64,000 bases of DNA, from assembly GCA_028023455.1 (NCBI GenBank), contig JAQFVV010000027.1:10663845-10727844 (forward strand), given 5' to 3'. The position numbers and the translations under genes were made by a program. The notes below the pieces were generated by a model. It was given only the letters and a program-made list of their open reading frames with translations. It was not told where the DNA came from and did not search any database. Every line of letters starts with the position of its first letter. Positions within the stretch are counted from its first letter, which is position 1. The stretch is from Epiperipatus broadwayi. Its lineage: Eukaryota > Onychophora > Udeonychophora > Euonychophora > Peripatidae. This document shows positions 1-15,559 of this stretch, in pieces.

Positions 1-1503
1 TTTGGAAGGTTTAAATAAAGTTTAAAATTTTCTATATACATTCAACATTTACTCATAAATGATGGAAATAGTCCAACATATCACATCTTACAATATACCA
101 TCATTACAAATCTTCAGACAAATGAAGCTTTACTTCTAGCAAATATTCACTTCCTAAATGAAAAAATTTGCCAAGATCTATATTATTCACAAGACAATTA
201 GAAACTGACACAAAAGGGAAAATCTATATTTGATATATTGGAATGCTATTTTACAGAAAAAGGTATTCTTGTGAAAAATGTATTTCAGTTGCTACTGATT
301 GTGATCCAATGGTGATTGGATGCTATCACATTTATTTCATATTTGAAAAAGACAGTATCAACTGTAATTGCCATACATTGTGTGATTCACTGACAATATT
401 TGGTGGCAAAAAACCTGAGTGACCACCTTCGTTGCTCTCTACAGTATATAATCACAGCATTCAACAAAATAAGAAGCAATGCTTTCAATGATAGATTGTT
501 TGGAAAGTTTTGTGATGAAAATGATGAAGATTTAAATCATTTACTATTGCACACAGAAGTTCATTGGTTATAGTACATGTCTAAAATAATTTTTTGAACT
601 CTTTTGATTCAGTTTTGGAGTTTTTTGGAAACAGAGATGACTTGTTAAGTAATAATTTAATCAAGTTTAAGAATGATATAAATTACTTGACAGATTTCTT
701 TAATAAATTTAATGAAACAAATACACTCCTGCAATGAGATGAAGTAAATTTTATCAAAGCAAAAGAAGTGACTATTTCTGCATTTGTGTCCAAACTTGCC
801 TTATACAAACAAAATATAGGCCAAACATAATTTTATCAATTTCCAAATCTTAACTCAGTGGCAACAAATGATGACAACATTTTGATATTCATCCGGCATT
901 TGGAAGCACTTAAAAAAGCTGAATCCAATTTCAGAACATACTCAATATGGATATTTTATATTGGGTTCTGGAACCTTCCTCAAATCAACATGCAGCAGAA
1001 TTATCACTGCAGAAGGAGTTGATAGAATTGTCAACAAACAAAAAGCTGAAATTGAAATTTAAAAATGGGTGTCAAGAATTTTGGCTCCAAAAACAAATCT
1101 TAATATTATATCCAGCTTTACGTGCTGTGGCAAGGAAGTTCTTCATTGCATTTCCATCATCATATATCATTGAAAGAGAATTTATCATGGATTCCAACTA
1201 TTGACAAAAGAAGCAGATTGCTAATGGCGCAATGCAATGACTTAAGACTGCTGGTGACATAAATGACACCTAATATTGATAAACTCATCATCACACCTAG
1301 CTCAGTCCTTACACTAATAGTATTATATATTTGCATTTTTGATATTTTTTGTTTATTCTACTTTGAGCAAGATGCCAGTATTGATGAATTCCTGTAATAA
1401 ATAAATTGGAAAAAATTTATCCTAGTTTTTGTAAGGGGCTGCTGATTGAATTAATATTTTAAAAGGTGGATTCTGACCCAAAAAAAGATTGGGAACCTTG
1501 GAG
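1..1503 (+). pseudogene. Decayed hAT transposase (ZBED5/SCAND3-like), 3' half
   Basis: Remnant of a cut-and-paste hAT transposase, entering from beyond the left edge. Broken plus-strand frames carry family blocks in the expected order. Around 365-570 there is an HCVIH-type segment, then blocks resembling AKNLSDHL, LQYIITAFNKI, FNDRLFGKFCDENDED and LLLHTEVHWL. The longest open piece (947-1204) holds the C-terminal hAT dimerisation block, with ALRAVARKFFIAFPSSYIIE, followed in another frame by a remnant of the LTKK block. Several stops and frameshifts make it non-functional. At about 1487-1500 the text GATTGGGAACCTTG looks like a hAT terminal inverted repeat, marking the right end. The 5' half with the BED zinc finger and first catalytic residues lies outside the window. 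Confidence 0.85.
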
Positions 1504-3440
1504 TTAGATATTCAAATGCAGTACAGAAATCAATGTGCTTTGCTACATATAATAAATTAAAAAGACAGGGTATTTTGTCATAGGTATATAACTTCTTAGC
1601 CTAAATTAGTTGCAAATAGTAATGTTATTCTATGGAGTTCATAACATGAATATTAAACATGCATCCTTTCAAAATAACATAAAGATATAATCAAAATTTT
1701 ATTCAGAGATGCTTCATAAGAATATGAAAACATGATAACAACATCATAACGTTAACAATTGATTGCTTCAATTTTCTGGATGTAATAATGTTAAATCTAT
1801 TTTTGTAACGGCATATCTTCAATGGAGTGGGCATATAAAATAAATAAAATGTAAATACCCTTTTAATATAAGTATGTTATAGTGAACCTAAGAATATTTT
1901 TATGTGAAAGTCAGCTCCCACAAGTGTTGTAAAGTTTAATGCTCTGCATTAAAGTTTATCCATATTACACAGCTTTTCTATAATGGTGGTATCATGAGGT
2001 ATAATTTCTATTAAAAATAAAGATCTGAATTCTTTTGAAAAAAAAGTTTGATGCACAAGAATTTAAAGAACTTTACAAAGTGTTAAATAAAGGGGATGAA
2101 GGATTAATATATGATAAATGTAGAGATATTTGAATTTTCAAAGAATGGTTTGTATAATCATCACACAATTCATCTGTACTTTTTTGTTTTTTGCCTCTAT
2201 CTGTTTTGATTGTTTTTTGTCATTAACGTAGCCATACTCACTTACAAATGGCTGCTCGTATGACTTCCATTTTGATGCTCAAACATCACTTAATTTTCCA
2301 AATAATAATTAACTAAGCAATAATAACATAAACTTATTTGTATTAATAACACTTTTTAATATCATTTTCTATTTCCAGATAAACAAAGCTGTCTATTTAC
2401 TTAAGCAAACGATATTTTGTAGTTTTTGTAATTTAATTAAAACTAAAGTACGTTTTTCAGTTGATTCTTTATTTTAAAATATCAATTTTTTTTTTTAAAA
2501 AATTAACATTTGCAAATAATAATTCACCTCTACTCTTTTTCTTTTAGCCATTTCAAATTAATTCTGATTAACACAGTTTATTCTGATAAAGCTTCTGGTT
2601 CTCTGCGATTATTAATTTCTAAAATAAATATTTTAGTAGTCTTATTAAAAAATAATATTTTTCTTAATTATTAATAAGTCTATTAAAAAGCTTCTGATAC
2701 TCAAATTGAAGTGTTTTAGCAAATTGAAAATTTATTTGATTGTAAAGCAGATCTCTCTTTAACTTGTTTAAGTCTTAAGTCTTTTGCTAAGCAAATACTT
2801 ATAACAATAAAATTAGCAAGATGAATTCATAAAGGTATGATTATGATATGAGATGTATCAAAAGCTCTTAGCTTGAATAAAGATATTTTAAACTAATGTT
2901 TGCCTTTTTGGTTTAAATGTTTTAACATTCATTAAAAAAATTATAATTATATATATAAATTATTGACCATGTATTATTACTTACAGGTACACTTTTTTTT
3001 TATAATGGCTTTCAATTTATTCTTTTCGTATGGCAGTAAACTTCTTGAACTGTTTCTACATATAATATGATTCAATAACTTCATTATCCCTTTTTTTGTT
3101 TAATGCAACCTTTTTTGCATTTTGCAAACAATTATGTTTTATTTTTTATGTTTCAGCACAACCTGCAGCTCATATCAGAGATTTGTAAATATTTTATATT
3201 ATATTGCATTATAAGATAATAATATCAACTTCAAATAGATATTATTTTTGTATTTCAAATGATTACCATTATACACAAACATATTCATTAACAATTTTAA
3301 AAAATGTTACAATTTTATATATAAAAATAAATCCAATTATTAATATGTACGTTATTATATCTCACTTGCCTTCATATAATAAATTAGTTCAGATCCTGTT
3401 TTATCTAGACAGAATTGAACATTCATTGCCTCAACAAATG
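1504..3440. other. Unassigned AT-rich DNA
   Basis: No coding exon, RNA gene or repeat that I recognise. It contains short poly-A/poly-T runs and scattered stops in all frames. The 96-residue open frame at 3204-3494 has no family resemblance and runs into the tail of the RTE element, so I regard it as chance. Confidence 0.5.
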
Positions 3441-3449
3441 CATACCATA

Positions 3450-6430
<2,981 letters not shown>

Positions 6431-7687
6431 ATATCTATTAAAAATATTTATCATTTACACATACTTTCATTCTGCCTTATTAGGCAACTGAGAAGAAAGA
6501 CCATTGTGTTTCCTGACCTTAAACTCAGAGATATATCCAAATAGATAAAGCAATGCCAATGGCAATAATGGGCCAATATACGATGATGCTCATTTAATTC
6601 AAATGTTTCCATTAGGAATGGAGATCTGGTAATAAATAGTCAAGCTTTTTGAAGAGATTGTCAGAGAACTACTGTCACAAAGCTGAATGATGGTATTCAC
6701 TCTTTCCACACACACTATCACACAACTGAAGGTGAATCTACATTCTCCAAACAATAATTGTTAAAAAAAATGGTTATTGCAGCAAGGCAAGTTTATATTC
6801 GGGGCAGGGAGTTTCTAGAATCAAATGTCAATATGAGGCAAACTGTCAATTACAGCCAGAAGTGTTACCAGATGTACTCATGAGACAGTCTACCACAGTA
6901 TAGCTGGAAGTAGTAAAAAATCTATAAGGGCACTTGCAGTTCCTTCTTTCATAGTTCATCCTAGAACTAGATACTATACATTGCCACTGGTAGCAGGTGG
7001 AATATAATCATTATCAAGATCGTAAATAATCAAATGTATATTGTTTTTATGTATTATATGCACCTGTGTTTATATAGAATCACATATAAACACAATAATT
7101 TGGTGCTGTCAACAAAATAAAATAAAAATTCCCCCATGGCTGGAAATTTTTTTTTAAAGAACAAATTCTTGTCCCTGCAATCATTAGATTTATTAATCAA
7201 AAAAAAACTGACTGCTGGCAGATCAATAAAAATTTTTTTTAATCAAACACGAGTGGTTATTCACTAACAATAAAGGCAGACACCCCCCCCCGCTGGATTT
7301 TGCTAAAGACTTTATGTCAGTATACTTGTAGAAAAGGTAAAATGATTGTATTAGGAGGATTGTTGAGTGTTATAGGGACAAAGAATGGGACAAAAGAATA
7401 GATGCATTAATAAAAAAAAAAAGGGAACTGGAGAAATGGAGAACTAAAAAAATGTTTAAATATATATAGAAATAAACAGAATATTGGATGTGAGCTAATT
7501 TATGATAATAGCAAGGATTGTTGGCAACAAGTGAATATAAACATAAATGAAGAAATATGGATGATTTAGTCTGCAAGTTATGTAAGGAAGGCATGGAAAA
7601 TATTAAGCATGCTAATTGAATATAAATGCTTACAAGCAGAAATGTATAAATAATGAAGTTGTGGGAGAATAAATATAAACAAAATGA
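6431..7687. other. Unassigned DNA between two LINE remnants
   Basis: Upstream flank of the RTE remnant on the right side and the 3' flank of the next LINE fragment. Possible LINE 3' UTR near 7370-7687. A poly-C run lies near 7282-7290. No gene is recognisable; open frames here are short and featureless. Confidence 0.45.
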
Positions 7688-9000
7688 TTATACAGAAAGT
7701 GGGTTCTTGGCTTTTATGCTGGGTTTGGAAAAAGATAGGGGAGTTGTCAAATATAAAGGCCATAGAGTAGACAAAGATGATGTTGTTTGCAGGTGTTTAA
7801 TTTTTTTAATTTTCTTTATTAAATTAAGGAAAAGTTTTTGGTTATTAATTATTTCATTGTTAAAGATGAATTTGCTCCTGATTGACCAGATTGTAAAGAG
7901 TAGAAATGTTTTAATTCTAATTGAAGGGAACACCCCACTTTTGATGTTGCTTGAAAGGGATAAAAGTGGAGAGTTGTTTGATCTGGATAAATAGGTTATA
8001 GTGTTCTGGTGGCTCTGTAAGGTCTTACAGTGAAATATGACATGTTCATTGGTTTTATCAGCCTTCTGACATAGTTGGAAGATTGGATCTATTCTTAAGA
8101 TACCACTTTTGTAGGATATGAAGAAATTTGTGGGGAGAGCTTTGAGATTGAGTTTTAGTAAAAAATCCAGCAACTTAGATTCTAAAAACCAATATCTGTA
8201 CTTTCTAATGATTTGTTTGTTGTTGACGTGTAATAGGTCCAGTTCAGGAGGGCTTGCTGAATGTGTAAGGTTGTAAGCATCCCAGAAAGTGATTTTATTT
8301 AAGAAGGTTTGGTCAGTTATTTGTGTATGTTTTCGAATGAAGAGATGTTGGCAATCATTTTTCTTGGGCAGTGGTCGATTCATTGGTGGCACTTGAATAA
8401 GGCTGGCAGTACTTGGATAAGTTAAGAGGATTTTATAAATCATACTGAAGGATTTCTGGGAAAAAGGGTAGGTATGGAATGGAGTCTCTTTGTCATTATT
8501 TCAAGCTTATTTCTAAATATACTTGTATATCTTCTTGGGTTGCTATTAAAACCAAGTATACATCTTTTACATTATATTGCATATAGAAAAAATATACTGG
8601 TATGTACATGTGAAAAAACCTCTACCAAAGTTTTCAAAGAGATATTTAATATCTATATTTTTGTTCTTAAATATAGCCCTTATATCGTCCTTGACTTTAT
8701 CAAAACTGGGTAAAGTATGAAAAATGTGAAATTGTGCTCCTCATTCTTTTTTGAAGAGATTATAGTAGTCTTAAGATATGTAAAAGAGTCTTTAACATTT
8801 GTAAAAATTGTTGGTAGGTAAGACCCCTAAGTTTATTTTTACAAGGGGTTCGAGTGATCAGTATCTAAATTTGTGGCATAGTTGTTTATTTACCAAGTTA
8901 TACATGGATATGATAATGTGGGGCTGGGTAAATTAATGAACATACTTCCCAATAATCATATTTGTTTTTGGAGAATAATTTTAAGGTAAACAATAATTGG
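7688..9000 (-). pseudogene. 3' fragment of a LINE ORF2 (C-terminal, zinc-finger-like region)
   Basis: The 251-residue minus-strand frame at 8443-7688 resembles the region after the RT domain in L1/Tx1- or Jockey-like LINEs. It has a WDAYNL block, then KLNLKALPTNFF and a degraded zinc-binding motif FQLCQKADKTNEHVIFHC, where the family has C-x2-C...H...C; the first Cys is replaced by Phe. Upstream, on the same strand to about 9000, shifted frames continue with SFDKVKDDIRAIFK and ENFGRGFF. No RT catalytic box survives in the window. The assignment rests on recognition of the CCHC-like tail, so the exact clade is open. Confidence 0.6.
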
Positions 9001-9194
9001 AGATGATTTGTATGTTGGGATGATTTTAGGAGCTATTTCAAGATAAGGAAATAACACTGCACATGCACAATGGTGAGTGACTTTTGGATTTTAAATAGAC
9101 ATATTGAATGAAGTCCAAGGCCATTATGTGATAATTGGCCTTGAAACTTTCTATCTAATATTTTTTATCCCAGAGAATCCATCTTGCCTATATT

Positions 9195-10755
9195 GCAACG
9201 TTTAAATGTAATATTGAATATTTGGTACTGATTTAGAATGCCCCCATGGCCAGTTTGAATTCTAAGGACTTCCTAAAACCACCACTGACATATCCAAGTG
9301 ATGAATGATATCAAATAATCCTTATGTGGTTGCAATATGACCATTCATTACAAAATCACAATTTACATCAATAATTAAGAAATTAATGAGGAAATTTCAT
9401 ACAACTAAGTTTGATCAAATCATGTGACTAAAATATAAAAAATAGGAGGAATGAATAAATTTCAAAATGCTAAAAGCTTATAATTTCTAAAATATGAATT
9501 TAAAATACTTAAATAAAAAAAGTAAACAAAAAAAATAATGGACACATAAATTAATTAAAAAACCACATGTTCAATAAACTGTAAAAATGATCAACCAAGC
9601 TTATAATTTCAAAATGCTAAAGCTTATAACTTCTAAAATATGAATTTTATTACAATATAAGCCTATAACCACATGTTGAAATAACATAAATGTTGAATAA
9701 ACATAGAAACCACAGGCAAAGCATATTAATCTGCAATTAAGAATAAATCACATTTTATCTTAACATTAATTGAAATAATAATTTTCTAAAGTAAAGAATA
9801 TTAATTTTACCAGTAATAAAAAACTAATAAATCAGATTTTCTTCTTACCAAAGTATGCTCCATTTCTCATATGTCATTATTTGCTGGTGGGTGGATAAAA
9901 AGAATCTGAGAGAGATTTATCCATTAAATTTTTCAAAGATGCTAATGCTGATGGTGAAAAGGTTAGTGTTTATCTTATTTAAAATCCAATACCTCTTTTA
10001 CATTTAAAATAATTAACAAATTGTTATTAAAATCTTTAAATATGATATTTTTTAAACATGTTTCTATGTTTATTTGTTGATGGTAAAAGTCACTTCAATG
10101 TTAATAAATAGAAAATTATATAAATAGACATATATATTTGTATCAATTTCAAGAGTCCCTAAGAATCTCCCAGAATCAAGTGTAGATTCAATATTCACAT
10201 CAGGAAATCAAATGTGAACAATGCTATTTTTTTATCTTCATTTTTTTTCTAACTATGTGGAATAAAGGAAGCATGCAACATCATAGTTCTTTTCTGGTAA
10301 GAAAAAATCCAATTAATTGTAAAATTAGTATGCTTTATTTATATGGTTATGAGCATATATTGTATTAAAATTCATATTTTAGAAGTTTTTAGTATTTTAA
10401 AATAATAAGCTTGGTTTGATTAGACTTCTGCATTTTTTGGATGATACTTTGTATCATAAAAAGCTTCATTCCCCCTGCCCACATATTTCAGTACTTTGCC
10501 ACCAATCATTATTGTAATAAAATTCATATTTTAAAGCTTTTAGTATTTAGACTGCACTCACTGCCATTTTGAATTCTAAGGTCCACTCAAAAGCACCACC
10601 GACACATCCAAGCAATTCTTTGTGGATTATGCAATGCCTTTTATTACTTGAATGTGTCAGCAGTGATTTTGGGTTGTCCTTAGAATTCAAAATGGTGGTA
10701 AATGCACTCTAAATCAACACTTAATATTTAAAGACATTTTCAATGCAAAATTTAC
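9195..10755. mobile_element. Imperfect fold-back element, about 1.5 kb
   Basis: Two arms are inverted copies. The left arm, from about 9205, has ATTTAGAATG then TTTGAATTCTAAGGAC and, further in, CTTCTAAAATATGAATTTTA. The right arm has the reverse complements in reverse order: AAAATTCATATTTTAGAAG near 10368 and TTAGAATTCAAAATGG near 10680. The right arm carries a nested inverted pair of its own at 10550-10711. No open reading frame is present, so it would be non-autonomous. The arms differ considerably, which indicates age. Confidence 0.65.
10550..10711. repeat. Nested inverted repeat, about 160 bp
   Basis: ACTGCACTCACTGCCATTTT near 10551 is matched by the inverted AAAATGGTGGTAAATGCACT near 10690-10709. 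GAATTCTAAGG pairs with CCTTAGAATTC, and CACCGACACATCCAAG pairs with CTTGAATGTGTCAGCAG. It is a short MITE-like hairpin inside the right arm of the larger fold-back element. Confidence 0.75.
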
Positions 10756-11125
10756 TTTAAGGTTATTTCCTAGTTACTGCAATTTAATATTTTAAGCACT
10801 TTTGAATTATAATGTATATCTTATATCTATTTCCTCACCTCTCATAAGTACTAATAGGATTGTAATGGTGTTCTTATAATTTCTATCATATGCTATTTTG
10901 TAATGTAAGAATAAATGTTTTAACACGTTGGTTTTGAAATGCAGTTGGTATCATGAAGAAGTTAATATTCTAGTGGCCTAATATAGGCATGTATATTTGT
11001 TTTCCTGAAGGTTTGTGATGATGGTGTTCTAGCGGTATTTTTATATTGGACTATTTCCATCATCTAATATGTGTGTTGAATGTCTTTAGAAAAGTTTAAT
11101 TTTATTTAAATATTCTAAATACATT

Positions 11126-11251
11126 CAACTGTTAGTAATATCACAGCAAACAGATTAGTATATGCACCAACTGTTAGTAATATCACAGCAAACAGGTTAA
11201 TATATGCACCAACTGTTAGTAATATCACAACAAACAGGTTAATATTTGCAT
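11126..11251. repeat. Three tandem 42-bp units
   Basis: The unit starts CAACTGTTAGTAATATCACA and ends near ATATGCAC. Starts are at 11126, 11168 and 11210, an exact 42-base period with only a few substitutions. It forms one end of the tRNA-like SINE next to it (11252-11400). A related single unit, TGTTAGTAATAATATACAAG, occurs near the second SINE copy at about 60450. Confidence 0.95.
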
Positions 11252-11400
11252 GACGTTTCAAGAGGTATTTTCCCCTCTTCTTCAGGTGTTGCTGGCCTGA
11301 CCAGTGACAGTATCAGCATGGGATTCGAACCTGGGTCCTTAGATTCTTGATTATTGAATTTTAAGGTAAAGTTCTAACCAATTACAGGATGGCTCAGTAT
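11126..11400 (-). mobile_element. tRNA-derived SINE (family D) with tandem tail
   Basis: Read on the minus strand, 11400 to 11126. A tRNA-like head has an A-box-like TGGTTAGAACTTT and a perfect RNA polymerase III B box GGTTCGAATCC (about 11320). It is followed by a body with CCTGAAGAAGAGG and CCTCTTGAAACGTC, then the 42-bp tail units. The body is a stem-loop resembling the domains shared by many invertebrate SINEs, and it can be drawn as a hammerhead-like fold (see findings). A degraded relative lies at 60445-60620. Confidence 0.75.
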
Positions 11401-13223
11401 TGGGTGATAATTGTGACAATTTAATAAATAATTATTGTAAAATTGTACAAATACTTTATCTTGTTTGTAAAATTAATTTTTTAAAAAATATTTAATGTAA
11501 TAAATTTTAAATATTTATTTGAATAAATATTTTTGTTATTATTAAAATACATTTACATTTTTGTTTTCGTTATTATTACTATCTATTGCATTCATTAACC
11601 AGAAAAATCTTATAATAATGCTTTATTATTTGTTGTTTTAAAAAGAGTACATTTCAATGATCACCTATTATTATTATTTACTTGATTTATTTATCCACTT
11701 TACCTGCACTGTAATAAGATATATGCTTCGTTAATTCTTATTTATTTTAAGTGGGTTTTTGTAATCTTTGGGTAGCAAAAATACGTCCTTTCTATCTGCC
11801 GCCTTACTTCATCTGTATGTTATTATTAAAAGTTAGTTTATTATAAGATTATAGACTTAGATATACTTATAGGCCAGATAAATAAAATATTTATATATGA
11901 AGAAAATTTAAAATGCTTTAAAGAATAATTTGTATGATAATTATTGGTCACGTAAATAGTGATGTACTCAGTTTTGTGTATTTGCTTTTCATATTCAATT
12001 GAAGCAGAAGATATCAAAAATAAATTTATAAAGATGATATAAAATGTTTTATTTACAACTTAAATAAATATTGCATATGAAAACTTTGGAATAATTAGTA
12101 TAATTATTATTTTATGCTAAGTATAAAGTGAACCTAAGATTCAGCTAGAATATTAAATCTTGAGCTAATATTTAAAGCTTTAAATATCTAAGATTATAAC
12201 ATAAACCCTGAGAGAAGTTTCAAAGCCCATAATTGTTAACAAATAAGAATATTCTATTAAGACAATGATATTATTATTGTTGTCATTAATTACATTCGTT
12301 ATCTGAGATACATATTATAAAAGAACCAGAGAGATTTGAGAACCTTAAACTGCGTTGGATAAAAATTTAACCGCAGCCGATTTCGCGCTCCCAATTGATG
12401 ATGGATTACAGTATTTGGTATTTCAGACCAATGTGGTGGAAGGTTTCTTTTGTTCTCGCACCCTTTGATCAGTCTTCGGGTTACATATATATATATATTA
12501 TTTAATATATAAATTTTATATTTCATTCATTGTTTTATTATGTAGAATTTTTAATAAAAGTTTTTTTATAATTTTAAAATGTGCAGTTTTTAAAATTTAC
12601 CTCAGACATCAATCAAAATTGATTGGCCAATCCTTCCAGAGAATATCTTCAAAATGATTTTGAAATAATATCATACCTATCGCTAGATTTGTAAGAAAAG
12701 TATATCTTTAATAAAATATTATATAATAATCTCTTTAAAAGATTTTTTATTATTTATTTATTTAAGCCTTGTCTGTATTTGAAATACATGAATTTTCAAA
12801 TGCAGTATAGATATATTCAGAATCATTTATAGTTGTTTAAGTTGACAGTTGTGTAATACTATTGTATGGAAACAATTATTAGATTTATATATATATTCTG
12901 AACAAAGAAATTGAAATATTAATCTTATCCAATATTGTTCCATGTTTGACGGAGTGTGTTTGTTAATAATTAATAAGTTATGTTAAAGTTGTCATTCAAT
13001 ACTCTTATGATATCTATAAATATTGAGATGATATAATAAATTATATGATTAATTATTAATCATAGTACTCTGGTGTCTGATTACTCATTACTTTCAAGCA
13101 GAGAACTTACATCATTATTAATGTTATTATATATATGCTACAATAAAACTTTTATTGAATATTTTTTCTTTCACCTTTTTAAATAATTAAATATCTAATT
13201 TTATCCTCTTTTTTATTTTTTAG
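11401..13223. other. AT-rich DNA upstream of esterase exon, probably intron
   Basis: No exon recognised. A short GC-richer patch at 12340-12480 (minus-strand open frame of 75 codons, 12526-12299) stands out from its surroundings and looks like an inserted fragment, but I cannot assign it. The last 20 bases before 13224 form the polypyrimidine tract and AG of the splice acceptor. Confidence 0.5.
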
Positions 13224-13394
13224 CCACCACAACCAAGTCATGGTTGGAAAGGCATTTTAAATGCTACAAAATTTGGACCTATCTGTCCTCAACCATTTTC
13301 ATTACCTCCTGTTTGCAAAATGTGGACCAGTCCTGTAAAAGGTGAAATTGTTCAAAGCGAAGACTGCCTGACTTTAAACATTTACACACCTCAA
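13224..13394 (+). CDS. Exon of a carboxylesterase/neuroligin-superfamily gene (N-terminal alpha/beta-hydrolase part)
   Basis: A 57-codon exon bounded by a T-rich tract plus TAG on the left (13209-13223) and a consensus donor GTAAGT on the right (13395). It encodes PPQPSHGWKGILNATKFGP, then CPQPFSLPP, and ends SEDCLTLNIYTPQ. This is the classic type-B carboxylesterase N-terminal signature: PPQP-x-W-x(4)NAT, a Cys-Pro-Gln, and SEDCL-x-LN-x-YTP, whose Cys forms a family disulfide. Both ends are phase 0, so it splices in frame to the exon at 31109. The preceding exon, which should encode the GIPYA...LRF segment, was not found in the 13.2 kb to the left. Family membership is firm. The subfamily (esterase, cholinesterase, neuroligin, gliotactin) is not resolvable here. 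Confidence 0.92.
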
Positions 13395-14339
13395 GTAAGT
13401 GAAAATAATATTTGTAATTCTATTATTGTTGTTTTTGTTCTTCTGGGGGTAAGTTGTACACTTTTAGTCTTGATAACATTTGTTCGAAAATATGAAATTA
13501 TTCTTTCAATTTGTAGATACTTTTTAATTATATTTTTCTGGATTTATTTATTTGTGAATTAATTTTTATTACAAAGTTTTAATTTTGAAAACATGTTTTT
13601 TAATACAAATACATATATATGAGAAAAAATAGTTTGTTGTTTTTGCATTAAGATACAGTATATTCAGAATATTTTATACTTTAAATTTAGCCTATAAAAT
13701 GTACTTTGAAAAAGCATACTACATAATACAATGATAAATGCTCACACACACATGCACAATGTTCATTTAATTGTAAAATATTGGCTGTGGATAAAATACA
13801 ATACTTGGAAAATGGAAATAAATGTATAAACATCCATGGAGATCATTAAAATGAATTGTAGTGTTTCATATTCTGCAGATATTATTGTTGTAAAAATGAA
13901 ACCATCTTTGAAAGATTAATCATACAGTAATTAAAAGTATTATAAAACCTCACTAAATTCAAATTTTCTATGGTTATAGGAAAGGTTTATGGACATTAAT
14001 TAGGTGAACTTTTTGAAATGAATATCAATTCTAGGATAAAGAATGAAATGGTATTGGCTATTAAAGGTTACAGTGAAGTCACACACTATGCTACATCTAA
14101 TTATATGACTTCAGTAATATGCTATTCAAAGAAAAATGTAAACAAACAAAAATGTAAATAAATAAGCAAAAAAAAAAAACACATTACTATTTGCAAATTT
14201 TATAATATTCAGTAGCCATTTTTCCTTTTTTCAGTATCATTATTTAAAAAAAGGTAAAATTTATAAATTAATTTTACAATATGTCAGTAGCCAACATTAA
14301 GTCTCATACAGATTATATATCAATAAAATTTCTTAAGTT

Positions 14340-14564
14340 TATGTTGAAAGAACTTTTTTTTCTTTTTTTTCCTTTTTTGATTTGGTGTGGGGGGTTTTTT
14401 TTTAAAGTTTTATAAAATTTTAAAAAAAATTTAAAATTAATACTATTTAAAAAATTAAAATATTAAAAAACTCATAATTTTTTGGTAAAAAGAATAGTTT
14501 TTTTTTTTTTTTTTAAAAAAAAGGTTTTTAAAAAAAAAAAAATCCCAGAGAGTATAGAGTTGTT

Positions 14565-14595
<31 letters not shown>

Positions 14596-14660
14596 TAATA
14601 ATTATTTTTTTTTATAACCCCCCCACATAAAAAAAATATTAAAAAAAATTAAAATGTTGG
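14340..14660. repeat. Homopolymer-rich low-complexity tract
   Basis: Alternating long runs of T and A (up to about 18) with occasional C or G blocks. It contains no gene signal. A similar patch of T-run/A-run blocks occurs at 50385-50620. Such tracts are prone to sequencing or assembly error, so the exact lengths should not be trusted. Confidence 0.85.
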
Positions 14661-14689
14661 TTTTTCCCAACCCAAAAATACCTTAGACA

Positions 14690-15250
14690 AAAAGATAAAT
14701 ATATCTCCAACATCATCTGTAAATTCTCCAATAAAGCTCTCACCATATGGGAGTAGTATAGCATTTATCCCTCAGTCACCACTTCTCCTAGACTATTTGC
14801 CAACATCAAGCTGCACAATGATGACTGCTCTCTTCAGCTAATGGTCAATTTTGGTGGTGCATATTATTATAAAGCTGCAAGGTGTTCAATCAATAGCTTC
14901 TCAATCCACTCAGTTTCAGCAAATATCCTGTGAAATCCTTATTTGAGTGTGTTGATTTAATCAAAACCTCTTGATTAAATCAACATGACCACCTTGCATC
15001 ACTTGACATTACTAAACTCTATGACTTCTTTCCCCATACAATGTCCATTCAAGTGATCAAGAATATATTAGAGGGCACAGAATATACTCCCTACAAAACA
15101 GATTTCATTATTAAATGCCATTTCTTCACAACTGAACCATGTCTTTGAGCCCTCCCACTTCAATGTCTTCTGCACAGAGCACAATGATGCCAAATGCAAA
15201 ATCAAAGAAGCATGGCACATTTCAAGGTACAAACCATGTTATTAACAAAG
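14690..15250 (+). pseudogene. Penelope-like reverse transcriptase fragment, copy 1
   Basis: Parallels 16270-16700 base for base over long stretches: ATTTATCCCTCAG, CCTAGACTATTTGCCAACAT, CTCTTCAGCTAATG, ATCAACATGACC and CATTCAAGTGATCAAG. In broken plus-strand frames it encodes the LFANI...LHDDCSLQLMVNFGG region and the SLDITKLYDFFPH block of the RT palm. It ends before the YMDD box. It is either a second insertion or a duplicated segment of the copy immediately downstream. Confidence 0.7.
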
Positions 15251-15559
15251 GGAGTCCTGCATCTCCCTTTCCAAAATTTGGCCTATACCATCTACATAAC
15301 CTTAAATGCAAATATTATGTAAATTAGCCTGCACACAATAACCCATCACAATTACTGCTATGTTTATTACTTTTCTAAGTCAAAAGTATGCTAAGCACAT
15401 CATGCTTAATCAACATTATTAAAGCTTTGCTCAATATGACCTGTTTATTTGTTTATTCTATTTCTTTAGAGGTAAAGCATCAAAATTTATAATTAGAATT
15501 ACAGTTTTATATAATAAATTCCCATCTAGTGCATAAGATGGCTTTTAAAACCCTCAAAT

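Noticed and set aside
7653-7994. 113-codon plus-strand open frame as a gene
   Set aside because: It overlaps the LINE ORF2 fragment on the opposite strand, which has recognisable family motifs.
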